The notes below the pieces were generated by a model. That model was given only the letters and a program-made list of their open reading frames with translations, was not told the DNA's origin and did no database searches. DNA of 64,000 bases from Heliocidaris erythrogramma (lineage: Eukaryota; Echinodermata; Echinoidea; Camarodonta; Echinometridae). Below are positions 1 through 10,334 of the stretch, one piece after another. Location of the stretch: NCBI GenBank assembly GCA_025617745.1, contig CM046861.1, positions 12,858,516 to 12,922,515 of the forward strand, in the 5' to 3' direction. Each line of letters starts with the position of its first letter. Position 1 is the stretch's first letter. The position numbers and the translations under genes are program-made.

Positions 1-235
1 GTAGACAAAAGAACATCCCTTCATTGCTATTATGTAAAATAAGTAGTACATGTGAATATGCATGTGACACCTGTTCTACATATTTTTACATAATAGCAAT
101 GAAGGGATGTTATATTGTCTACCAAAGCAAGTGTGGAAGGTACAATGAGGAGCTGTATATTTTGTCCGCTTCTTTGTTCCGCCATGTTCATAGTGATATG
201 CACATGCGAATTTGAATGAACGCATTACGAATTCG
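1..235. repeat. Foldback MITE fragment
   Basis: Arms at about 3-41 and 82-121 are inverted copies of each other (tagacaaaagaacatccc and its complement). The same sequence recurs in the large foldback element at 34,363-36,207, so this is probably a remnant or arm of the same family cut by the window edge. Bases 200-400 hold short repeats of a 'gcgaatttgaatg' motif and no gene. Confidence 0.6.
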
Positions 236-446
236 AATGCCCACGTGCGAATTTGAATGATCGAAAAGGTGCTTCCCGGCGAGGTTGCGAATTTGAATGC
301 CCTCGACGGGCATTTTAAATTGAAAAATGTTAATGCTAAATTACTTGACCAAAGTGCGAATTTGAACGACTAACTTCATGGTGCGGATTTATTTTTAGAA
401 TTTGAATGACTTCTTTATTGAATGACCACAAAAACCTATACTATAG

Positions 447-500
447 GCCTACTACTACTACTACTACAACACTACTACTTCTGTTGCTGCTATATACTAT
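447..500. repeat. CTA-rich microsatellite
   Basis: An irregular run of CTA triplets, with no coding support. Confidence 0.7.
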
Positions 501-504
501 ACCA

Positions 505-1790
505 TCTTTGATGACTCCAGTCCTTGTGATTAATGTTCGTAACACTTTCTTCACACTGTCACAGTGCTTCTGGAGGTCTCTACTGAGATATCAGGCCAAT
601 ACCTGGTCTCCAATGGCCCAATCTCCTTGAGGATGTTGTCCACACATGCCATCACCTGGTCTTCAGGGGATTCGATGGATTTAAAGCAGATTTTGTGTTT
701 GCAGGTGGTGTAGTTTTAGACGTCATGAGGATAGGACTATGATATTGATATTTTCGTTAATATTCCTTACATTTTAATGACAATTCTGTATCTAAGTTGA
801 AACATTTAGCACTCTTCCTGGAGAGACTTCCCTAGAGGCATTCACTGTTGCACTGTCAAGGGAAGGTATTTCCTGATACTTTTGTTCCATTATTATTAAG
901 AATGTTTAGGGAGGCCATGGTAGTTGTCTAAAGGTTGGATGGTGCCAATTTTATCAGTTTATTCAGTTACACTGACTGACACATTTTTGATATGGACACC
1001 TGCAAGTGGGTACTCTAGTGAAGCTTAAAATACTGATCTTTATGTTCCAGTGCACTGTCAAAGTGGTAGCATTTTGTGCACTGCAGCTGGTAACATGGAG
1101 GGCATATGGTATAAATTTGGTTTGCATTCAATTTGATATCAAGGATTGTAGCTTTCATACCAAAGATACAAAGAATATACCATATCGTGTGTTGAGAGCC
1201 AGAAGGGCGTTAACTCTGTGTTGAAACATACGAGTTAACGCCCTTCTGGCTCTCAACACACGATATGAAGATTGATATACAGTAACAGTCAATGTGGGAT
1301 GTGTATGGTACTCAAAGGTTACATACTGTTATTCATGGTGACCTGACGTTAGAGACATGCAATGACTTTAATATCACCAACATGGCCTTCCTGAGCACTC
1401 TGATTAAGAATGGGGCCAATGAATAAAGGTGAACCCTCCCACAGGCAGTGCAAAAGGGAAGGGCTCTTCAGGAATGGTGCTTTGCTTGATAAGTAGATAC
1501 AGAATTTTCATTAAAATGCATCGAATAAATGACCGAAAATTTCAATATCATAGTCCTGTCATCATGAAGTCGATAACTGCATCACCTGTAGGACACGAAA
1601 TCTAATGAACTCCCTGAAGGTCAGGTGAAGGCATGTGTGGACACATCCTCAAGGAGATTGAGCCATTGGAGAACAGGTACTGGCCTGATATCCCAGCAGA
1701 GACCCCTCCGGAAGCCTTGTGACGGTGTATTAAAATAGAGTGAATTACAAGCATTAATCACAAGGATCGGATTCATACTGATTGACAAAG
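505..1790. mobile_element. Foldback element with ~300-bp inverted arms
   Basis: The left arm (about 505-865) and right arm (about 1,430-1,790) are imperfect inverted copies. For example ccttgtgattaatg at about 515 and its complement near 1,755, and ctccttgaggatg near 625 and its complement near 1,650. The interior carries a separate perfect palindrome at 1,181-1,267. No transposase was recognised. It is probably a non-autonomous DNA transposon. Confidence 0.55.
1181..1267. repeat. 36-bp perfect palindrome
   Basis: Arms at 1,181-1,216 and 1,232-1,267 are exact inverted repeats around a 15-nt loop. They include agccagaagggcgttaactc and its complement. The palindrome lies inside the larger foldback element. 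Confidence 0.85.
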
Positions 1791-2018
1791 TCAATAAATC
1801 ACCAAGGGTATGAATAATTTTGAACATCGCCCAGTTTGGATAACTCACCTTTTCTATTGTTATGCAAATGAGGTGAAACCGGAAACGGCATTCATTTGCA
1901 GATGATAACTAAATGTATTCAAGTGATGTGCAAGTAACTTCATTTGACCATTCATTTTTAGGAAAAATGCAAAATACTAGAATTTTCCAAGGGGTATGAA
2001 TAATTTTGTTGTTAACTG

Positions 2019-2088
2019 TATATATATATATATATATTAACGCTCTGCTCCTGCATTGAGCACTTTAACTGCTGGATTGATAACCCAA

Positions 2089-2122
<34 letters not shown>

Positions 2123-2301
2123 CGCAAAAGTCAATGATGAATAAGACAACCGTTAAGAGATGAAAGAATTCAAATTTTCGCCCATAGGGCTTCATCAGGA
2201 ATGATGACTTTATTAAAAAATGCATCCAGCATCAGCAAAGCGCAATGCGCTAAAGGATAAGCGCATCAAAAGCAAAAGTGCAAAGGAGGGAGACGCCAGA
2301 A

Positions 2302-2334
<33 letters not shown>

Positions 2335-2460
2335 TCGCGCGCACTAGAGAGAAGAGAGAGAGAGAGAGTTTCACAGAGGAGAAATAGAGAGAAAGAGAGG
2401 AAAAGAGACAGAAAAGGGAGAATAAGAAACAGAAAAAAAAAAGAAGAGTCATATATTATA
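2019..2460. repeat. TA and GA microsatellites
   Basis: TA runs at about 2,019-2,036 and 2,091-2,120, and a GA-rich tract at about 2,299-2,440. Similarity to the other units starts only at about 2,465, so 1-2,464 is unit-specific sequence that probably fills intron 1 of gene 1. No first exon like those at 26,666 and 53,197 is seen here. Confidence 0.75.
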
Positions 2461-2603
2461 TGTATATATATAGGCCTAAAGTTTATAGTTAATCTTCTTT
2501 CTATAATCTTATGACTGAAAACAGCTGAACGAAAACCAAGTCAAGGAAAGGTCAATGATGGATTTTTAGGCAAAATTTAAATCTGTCCGAATTGTCATTT
2601 CAG

Positions 2604-2891
2604 GGCCAGCTTCAGATATAGTGATAGCTCCTCTTAGCAATGCTTCAGGAAAGAGATCACTTTACTACGCGTATAGATCGGCCGATGAGACTCCTCTTAA
2701 CACCACGTATTCGGAGATACCGGGTACACTTGATGAGGATGACCAGGGAGGTGGAAGATGGGATGATGTAGAATTTGATCCTGTCAACTGGTGGATCTAT
2801 TGGTCGCAGTCATCAACCCTCTCGGGGAGCAGCTCCATTAGAAGATCTGATCTCTTGGGAAACACAGAAACCATACTGGAATCACTAGCTA
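2604..2891 (+). CDS. Gene 1 exon 2: YWTD-like propeller start
   Basis: A 288-nt exon bordered by tcatttcag and gtgagt, entering and leaving in phase 1, so it is symmetric. It encodes 96 residues with an LDL-receptor class B style blade: WWIYWSQ, then SSIRRSDLLGN and TETIL, matching the YWTD...IxRxxLdG pattern. An N-glycosylation sequon (NTT) and an acidic stretch (DEDDQ) precede it. The exon is identical by eye to exon 2 of gene 2. The upstream first exon is not in view. YWTD propellers are extracellular ligand-binding domains; the ligand here is unknown. Confidence 0.75.
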
Positions 2892-3000
2892 GTGAGTATT
2901 AATATCATCATAATGTAACATTTCCCAAAATTGTAAATTATAATAACAATAATATGTCCATTATATACTCCACTGCCCTTAATACAAAGTATCACATTAT

Positions 3001-3212
3001 TACCCCGGCTTTAGCCGAGCCGCCATGATAGGCGCTAAGACATTCAAGGAATTTCTTCCTACCGGGTACCGGCCCATTTACTTCACCTGGGTGGAGAGTG
3101 GCAAATGTAGATGAATGTCTTGCCAAGGGACATTAGCACCGCGTCGGGATTCGAACCGCGAACCATGTGATCCACAGTCCGGTGACGTATCCACTAGACC
3201 ACGACACCTCAG
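3001..3212 (-). mobile_element. tRNA-derived SINE (minus)
   Basis: Read on the minus strand it starts with a tRNA-like head: an A-box-like tggtctagtgg, then the B box ggttcgaatcc (complement at about 3,145-3,160). The body contains cttggcaagac and ccactctccacccaggtg. Copies lie at the same intron position in units 2 and 3, so the insertion predates the duplication. Confidence 0.75.
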
Positions 3213-3503
3213 ACCATCGTTTATACCTCAATGCATGCCTTTGGCGTTGGCTAGAATATCAATATGATTTTCATGAATAGCCAGTTGTTTCAAAATTCCC
3301 TTCTTGGGAATATAACAAATGGTACAAAAATTGTATCCAAAAAGAACATTACGCGACCCATCATTCCCTTGGACCCATGAAATATAATCTGCATATTCTA
3401 GTAAAATTAATTAATAAATCATTAATCAATGAAAAACGGACCAGTCAAAGGTAGAACCACTCACACCCCTAGCTCCATGTATGGGATGATTATGTAGTCT
3501 TAA

Positions 3504-3947
3504 AGACCTCAGCCTGACCGAATTTTGAAATATACCCTTTATTCATCCACGGGGAGCTATATATTTTCTGAACAAATTGAAACCAACTTCATGAGATTCC
3601 GTTTCCTGTGGAATGAGTAACAGCGTCCCGAATGTTGAGCCCCGGTGGTTTTTCTGACGAGGCCCCGTCTCTGAGGAACGCTACTTTGCGGGGGGTGAAA
3701 ATTTGATGACGACATATCGTGTAGACGCACTCGGAGCTGTATACATGACATGTCGTCACACGTCTAGCGACCCCCTGCAGTTTCCTCTGTTGTTACGCCA
3801 TAGGAAGGGGGCGGACCAAAAAAAATTATCTTTTTTATTTTTTATGGATAAACGGAGACGAAAATTTATGAATACCCAGGGTAATTATATTCTTTGTTTA
3901 CTAAGCTTTACGTCAATATATGGTTGTTTTGGGTCAGGCTGAGGTCT
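3504..3947. mobile_element. TTAA-flanked MITE, AGACCTCAGCC family
   Basis: A 444-bp insert bounded by TTAA at 3,500-3,503 and 3,948-3,951, with a perfect 16-bp terminal inverted repeat AGACCTCAGCCTGACC. The TTAA target duplication is characteristic of piggyBac-type transposition. Units 2 and 3 carry a different TTAA MITE at the same site. Confidence 0.8.
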
Positions 3948-3951
3948 TTAA

Positions 3952-4734
3952 AGATTTTCTTTCCAGTTCATGACGTATCATGTTTTTTGTCTCGCCTGTC
4001 AAAAAAAAAAAAAAAAAAAAAAAAAAACGAACTCTATTTTACACGATTGGCGTAAAATCGGGAGATTTACAATGCGTGGCGCGAGAGCGGGAGGAAGATC
4101 GTGGTGGCGGGAGTCTCCCACCACGACGCTGGTGGGACGGCGGGAGAATGAGCGTGCATGGTGGCGTGAGACTCCCGCCAAAAGCGGGAGGGTTGACAGC
4201 CCTGATCATACTAGTTGGGCTGAAGAATCATTTTCCGCAGGAACATCACTACTTCGAAGATTTAGTATTGCTCAGTATTCCTAAAAATAAAACAGTCAGG
4301 GTGCTCGACATTGAAAAGAAAGGGGAAATGGGTTCTGTTTTCCTTTAGCCTATAATTTTCTAAATAACGTTTTCTATTTGATGAAGGAATTATCAAAGAG
4401 CCATAAGTTTGATTTTACTAATAACGAACCCTATTATATTCCAGTCCAATACCCTACAAATTCCAAAAAGCCAATAAGCCAACAAAAAAAGGAGGGGCTA
4501 GTCAGATTATTTTTCTCGATGGGGAAATCTCTGTCGGGAAGAAAAAACAGAAAGAAAAAGAAAAAGGCCAAAAGGGGGAGGGGTCCAAGACCTAAAAAAA
4601 AGGAACACAAGAACATTATGACAAGTCACCCGAAAGGGGGTCCGGACCCCCGTTAACCCCCCAACCCCCCCCCCCCCTTTGGATCCGCCCCTGAATTGAT
4701 AGTTGCTTTTGTTGTTGTATTCCTTTCTCAATAG
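3952..4734. other. Intron 2 of gene 1, GC-flanked MITE debris
   Basis: No exon is seen. The stretch holds an A-run at 4,001-4,026, inverted-repeat-rich sequence with 'gcgggag' motifs, and a poly-C tract before a ttggatccgcccctg end at about 4,680-4,694. That end is typical of the GGATCC MITEs that recur in the window. Confidence 0.5.
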
Positions 4735-4936
4735 AACTGATCTTCGCACTGGATTTGACTGACCAGTGTATTTTCTACACTCAGTACGAATCAGATGACG
4801 GGTTTGGGATCAGGAGCTTCAGTCTGAGTGCTCCTAATTCCTGCCATGAACGGCCAAGCTATTTCGATAAGAAGCCTTGGTTTGCATTACATATGGACAA
4901 CCGCGGAAGGCAAGTAATGTGTAAGCTATACGGCGT
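4735..4936 (+). CDS. Gene 1 exon 3: propeller blades (3' end uncertain)
   Basis: The acceptor is ttctcaatag. The exon supplies the two bases needed after the phase-1 end of exon 2, so the reading is LIFALDLTDQCIFYTQ, then FGIRSFSLSAPNS, then KKPWFALHMDNRGRQ. These are two degenerate YWTD-type strands (ALDLTDQCIFYT and ALHMDNRGRQVMC). Three ends are possible: 4,913 (caa/gtaatg, phase 0), 4,920 (t/gtaagc, phase 1, best donor), or 4,936 (weak donor gtctct). Only the last gives the phase that exon 4 needs. Gene 3 has the same choices. Gene 2 lacks the exon. Confidence 0.65.
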
Positions 4937-5713
4937 GTCTCTAAAAAAATGCAACAAAATTTTCATTGGCAATATCTTAAAAAGCGATGTATTATCCTCA
5001 ATGAAATGCCCCCCCCCCCCCTATTCAGGCACACACAAAAAAAAGCCAGAGCGAAAAATCAGGGGAAAGCGGGGTTAGTGAGAGAAAAAGGCCTAAAAAG
5101 GCGCTACAAGCCGTTATCTTTCTCGCGAAATTCGCGCGGGAAGGGGAAAATAACTCTCCTCTCCCTTCACCCACCTCTATTACATACAGTGAAATGTTGC
5201 GTCCAAATAATGGAAAAGCAGTCGGGGCATCGAACTATAACTTTCCGCCTATAAAAAATGTACGAGCCGTTATATTTCTCTCAAATTTGCTAAAATGTCA
5301 GAGTTAATGTCCCGCTTCGCGCTGGAAGGAGGAAACTCCCCCCTCCCTGCACCCACCCCTGTTACATACAGTGCAGTATTGCGTCCAAATAACTGAAAAG
5401 CAGCCAGGGCGTCGAACTAACTTTCCGCCTAAAAAAAAGTGTTACGAGCCGTTATCTTTCTCTCAAATTTGCTGTAAAACATAAGAGCTTTCGCGCTTTG
5501 CTCGTGAGGGGGTTTAAACCACTCGACTACGATAGCTCTACATTATGGACTAATTCAAACAGCAAAAACAAGAATGACTGTCTACTATAATTATCGATTA
5601 ATGTTGAAAAGAGATAGTAATCATAATAGTAACAAACAATTGATTATTTAGAGAAAAAAAGGGGGGGGGGTTAAATCATATAGACAGCCACATGTGAGGG
5701 GAGGGGGTCCACG

Positions 5714-5893
5714 GCAGTGGCGGATCCAGAATTTTGAGAGGGAGGGGCACAATATTCTAAAAAATTCTCTGACAAGCAAGCAAGCAACAGCAACAACAAA
5801 GAGGGTCATCAGCGTTTTTTGTTTTTTTCTTGATGTCTTTTTTTTTTGCCAGGGAAGGGTGCCCCACGCCCCGGATCTGCCCCTGATCCACGC
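5714..5893. mobile_element. GGATCC-ended MITE
   Basis: It starts with agtggcggatccagaatttt and ends near gatctgcccctgatcc, with a G-rich/C-rich interior. Related copies are at 32,696-32,875 and 59,032-59,213. Just upstream, 5,100-5,500 holds two to three diverged direct repeats of about 150 bp (acatacagtg, cgtccaaataa, tttccgcct motifs), expanded differently in units 2 and 3. Confidence 0.55.
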
Positions 5894-5979
5894 TCCTGAA
5901 TATTTGGATGAAGTGCAAAGGATGAAGAATTGCAAAGGCATTCATTTTTCCCCCATTTTTGTCATCTATTTTCATGCAG

Positions 5980-6101
5980 GCTTTTTTTTGGATTGGCACG
6001 TGATCAAATAACCGCGGTGTCTTTCAATCATGGTCCTATTAGGAATATGATGACACGCGGGGACCTTGTGAAAGTAACGAGTGTGGCACCAGATGACCAA
6101 G
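5980..6101 (+). CDS. Gene 1 exon 4: variable propeller loop
   Basis: A 122-nt exon between ttttcatgcag and gtagcg. Its open frame reads LFFGLARDQITAVSFNHG, then PIRNMMTRGD, then LVKVTSVAPDDQ. It enters in phase 2 and leaves in phase 1. The other two frames contain stops. ARDQITAVSF and LVKVTSVA look like propeller strands around a loop. That loop differs sharply from gene 2 and gene 3, which read GGIIAK(S/N)TYRA, without any length change. Confidence 0.7.
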
Positions 6102-7503
6102 GTAGCGGCCTAAATATTCAACCAAAAAAGAATTCCCCCGACACTTTTTAGTATGAATCGAGAAATATTTGATCAAGTTTTTTTCATTCTCAAAACAAAG
6201 TATGCAGAATTTTCTAACCAACATTTTGATTGGTTATTTGTAACAAACGATTATGTTGTCATAATGAAATTGTGGTTTTAATTGCAGTCGGTACTAGAAA
6301 AATTGTTGCACTTTGTGTTTCACAATGCCATGAAGGGTGCATGTGTTTATACTCTTTTCAATTCTTCCTTCATGTACATACAAATTACGTGCCTGTATAA
6401 TTTCATGAACAAAATATGAATTGGAAGGAGAATACCAGGTAAATCCTGTATTGCATTATGAAACGCAAAATGCAACCTTTTTTCAACCGACTGCAATAAA
6501 TACCACAATTTCATTACGAAAACAAAATGTTCATACATAATGTGGATAAGAAATGTCTGCATTTTAAAATCGAATGAACAAAATTTATCAAATATTTCTC
6601 GAGTTATTAATGTTTGTCAAGGGGAATTACTTTTTTGTTGAGTTTATGTGTTCTTAGTGTTTTTTTTATTAATTTATGATTATTTCCATGACTTCCTTTC
6701 ACTTAGTTTTAAGGCGGGATTAAGGACCGCGGTATAGATGAAAAAAGTACGGGCTTAAGCGTGTTTTTTTTTTTTTTAAATGAACACTTATATAAAATCC
6801 TTTCAGTTAGTTTCAAGGGGGTTGGAATGCGAAAAGAAATCTTGGGTTAGTAAAATAAACCGCAAAGTAGTAGACAAACGTATGATTCCGGGTACCAATA
6901 AAATCAGTGGTTGAAAACCAAAGATTCATTGGATATAAACACATTGATTATCAAAATGATTAACGCAGCAATAAGTGAATTTATATTTGTATTTGTCATA
7001 GTAATGAGCAGGATTTGACTGCTCTTCATCTGTTGAAAATTTTCGTTTAAACGTTTGCGTTACCATTGAAATGTCAAAGATGCATGAACACTTCGAACCT
7101 ATGGTAAGAAGATTCCTTTTTCCTTTTACCACACTTCTTAATGCTTTTGTCACTGTTAATAAGGAATTTTGCCTGTTACAGAAATTAACATAAAAGTACC
7201 ATGATTGCTTTTTAAATTGGTTCCTCTTTATATTATGCCATGTGTATAACGAAATGTTCTCTACAAAAGAATTCGGAAATATTATGCATTTTTTAATGAA
7301 ATCAAGGAAAATGAAAATGAGTTCACTTGTTCTTAATGTTCTCTTACATTTTTTAAAAACTACTGCATGCCTATAGTTTAGGGCCTAACTGCGAAAAGAT
7401 CTTGTGCAATATCTGCAAATTTCTCCAAAACCGATTTCACTATCCTGGTGAAAGAATTTGTGACCAAACATAATTTTAGGCGTCAAACAGACATAGACAA
7501 AGT
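6102..7503. other. Intron 4 of gene 1, proximal part
   Basis: No exon recognised. The sequence aligns with unit 3 (59,446-61,165) and partly with unit 2. Unit 2 has a 2.3-kb insertion replacing about 6,805-7,002, and unit 3 has a MITE at the point equivalent to about 7,003. Confidence 0.5.
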
Positions 7504-7617
7504 ACCTCGCTATTCATAAGGACCACTATTCATAACTATTCATAAGGACTGCTATTCATAATGCGTGTCAATGAATAGCGGTTTTCTATGAATAACGGTC
7601 CTTATGAATAGCGAGGT
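7504..7617. repeat. Hairpin ACCTCGCTATTCATAAGGACC type
   Basis: Begins acctcgctattcataagg and ends with the exact complement ccttatgaatagcgaggt. Inside, the motif 'attcataaggac' is repeated in both orientations. It forms the outer end of the larger foldback element that follows. The copy at 61,168-61,272 (unit 3) is shorter. Confidence 0.75.
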
Positions 7618-9209
7618 AATTTGCCTATGGTTTGTTTGCGCGTTATTTAGAAGAACCGCTATTAGTCCGTTGTCAAGTGGTAAAAAAATAGCCTTTTTTG
7701 AAAATGTTGTGAGAACTTTTGGAAACATACATTTTTAGAAAGATAATGTCATGTATAAAACTATAAATGTTGTTTCCAAATGGGTCTAAACTTCCTTTTC
7801 AGGTATCTTTAGAATGCTGACTTTGGTCAAATTTATATTTTTAAAATTATTTTTTAGAAAACGTTCTTAAGTGCAATATAGGGATACAGGAATTTCCACT
7901 GTTTTTCCATATAAATGATATTAGCGATGACTTTCATGAAAAAATAATGCAGAAAAATATATAATTATGTAATTTCATGAATAAAACTATAAATGTTGTT
8001 TCCAAATGGGTCTAAACTTCCTTTTCAGGTATCTTTAAAATGCTGATTTTGGTAAAATTTATATTTTTTAAATTATTTTTTAGAAAACATTCTTAAGTGC
8101 AATATAGGGATACAGAAATTTCCACTGTTTTTGCATATAAATGATATTAGCGATGACTTTCATGAAAAAATAATGCAGAAAAATATATAATTATATAAAT
8201 ATAAGCTTTTATTCATATCTTATTTTATACGCCCTCTGTGAAATTATGAAACATTGTCTTAAATGCTCTCATGACTGTTTACTATACCGTGTTGAACATC
8301 AAATCGTATATTAGTGACCAATAATACATCAATGGCATAATTCATTAAACCATATACTTTGAAAGTGTTTTGGCACATGGAGTGACAGTCAAAATCAACA
8401 GTGGTATAAAAGAAGGTATCAACATAATTAGAAGAGTGATATGCAACAGGATCAACACTGATTGTGCCGGGTCCGCTCGCTGTAAGGACCGCTATTTATA
8501 GAAAACCGCTATTCATTTAACACGCATTATGAATAACGGTCCTTATGAATAGTTATGAATAGTGGTCCTTATGCATGGAGGTCCTTGTGAATCGCGAGGA
8601 AATTTGTATATGGTTTGCTCGCTATTATTTTAGAACGCTATTCATACAAAGCCACGCGCGTTGTGGATAGCGGTCCTTATGAATAAGTGCAGCGGTCCTT
8701 ATGACTAGCGAGGTTACCCCGATTGTACAACAAACAATTTTCGTCTTGATAATGATAGCTGTCTCCCCTTTTTCTTGGTATTCTCTACATGAATTGTTTC
8801 CAAAATTACGATTCATCACAAAGTTATCTGTCATTCCATCCTGGCGTTATGCTTATAATAAATAATAACTTGCCCTTACCATGAAACAAAAAAAAAACTT
8901 CCATTCATTCAAGAAGATCCATATGGTGTTTTTTTTAATGGTTCTCGTTGGCTATCGGTTTAGGGAACCTTTTGTACATGTCGGTCTAGTGGGCTGTCGG
9001 TCTACTGAAATATGAACCCGATATATAAGGCCGGTTCCCATTTTGAAACAACGCCAGAATGTAATGCAATGACAGAGAAAATGAGATATATATTTATTTA
9101 AAAGAAAACAATGGGGAAAATGGGCATACCGTCCACTGGTGCGCAAGAGATTGGTAGAAGCCAAAAAGAGGGGAAGAGTATGCTGTTTAAAAACACCTTT
9201 GTATGTTAA

Positions 9210-9336
9210 GAACTAAATGTGTCGATGAAAACCTTTTCAAAAGGTGCTTAGGGACACCCTAAAAGGTGGCACTGGTGTGGCAAATATAAGCACCTTTTAA
9301 AGGTGCTCAAACAAACCTTTTTTCTAAGAGTGGAGG
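9210..9336. mobile_element. CACTCTTAG-type MITE, left-truncated
   Basis: The right end ttttttctaagagtg matches the right end of the complete element at 63,005-63,674. The interior contains the short palindromic motif aaaggtgctt/gcacctttta. The left end is missing. Confidence 0.6.
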
Positions 9337-10145
9337 GTTACAGTGATTAAGTTTGCTTTTCCCCTCCCACGCACATGTGACGCCAAATCATTATTAATAA
9401 TAATAATAATAAAAATACATGAGAAAAAAAGTAAAACTATGAAGAAGAGAATTCATTGTCTAAGTGCGGATCGTGTTGTATAGCACTCTTCTTGTGATTC
9501 TTTTTACATATATAACTTTTGAATTTGACTGTCACTCAAATAAATGTGCCAACATATTTTCAAATAACTAATAAAATGAATGTTATTTAATATTGTATTA
9601 TATTTTATCATATTGTCTAATATAATGAGTATTATGACGCTAATTTATTACTTTTTACTGATATACGATTTAATGTAAATACAGTGCATCGATCTCTATC
9701 ACGTACACTGTCGGAAACAGTCTGAGAGCAGAAGACAATGCTTCATAATTATCGGAGAGGGCGTATAAGATAAAATATGATTAAAAGCCTATTTTTTACA
9801 TATTAAATATATTTTCTGCATTTTTTTTTTCACAAAGGTCATCTCTAATATCATTTCTATACAAACAGTGGGAATTCTTATCCCTATTTCAATTAAGGTT
9901 ATTTTTTAAAGAAATAATTCGAAAATCATAAATTTGACAAAAAGTAACTTTAGACCCATTTTAAAAATTGGAAACAACGTTTGTAGTTTTATAGTGATGA
10001 CATTATCTTTCTAAAAAAATGTATGTTTCCAAAAATCCTCACAAAATTTCCCATGTTTGACCATTTGACAACGGACTATATACATCCAAAACCGCTATCC
10101 ATTTGGTCACGCATTATAGATAGCTGTCCTTATGAATAAGTGGTC

Positions 10146-10334
10146 CATGGCACAATATTGGTAACAAAAAGTTTTCACGTTATCCCGCGAAGGAAACATG
10201 CTCAATCTTAAAAAATATAAACATGAGGAAAATGTGAAAAATTTGGCTCTGAAACGGGTAGCCTATTGGAAATAGAAGATTCCCCTTTACTTGTGACTTT
10301 AAATTTTACCCCTTTAACCAGTGTTAACTAACTA
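10146..10334. repeat. ~190-bp direct repeat, copy 1
   Basis: Starts catggcacaatattggtaac and closely repeats 12,349-12,535. Unit 2 has only the second copy (42,456-42,650), so this is an extra copy specific to unit 1, placed at the truncated end of the foldback element. Confidence 0.75.

Larger units (their letters stand above)
7504..10142. mobile_element. Long-TIR foldback DNA element
   Basis: The left arm (about 7,700-8,330) and right arm (about 9,480-10,060) are inverted copies, as in aacatacatttttagaaag at about 7,725 against ctttctaaaaaaatgtatg at about 10,010. Clusters of the 'ggtccttatgaatagcg' motif occur at 7,504-7,617, 8,480-8,715 and about 10,090-10,140. The left arm also has a direct duplication of about 230 bp (7,750-7,975 and 7,980-8,200) that unit 2 lacks. 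No transposase seen. Counterparts: 36,696-40,072 and 61,168 to the window end. Confidence 0.55.

Noticed and set aside
2213-2514. Open frames on both strands across the GA-rich tract
   Set aside because: They arise from a GA microsatellite, with low-complexity Arg/Glu or Leu/Ser peptides and no homology.
3970-4348. Frames through the inverted-repeat-rich region after the A-run
   Set aside because: Composition-driven (poly-Lys, Arg/Gly) and intronic; not conserved as protein among the three units.
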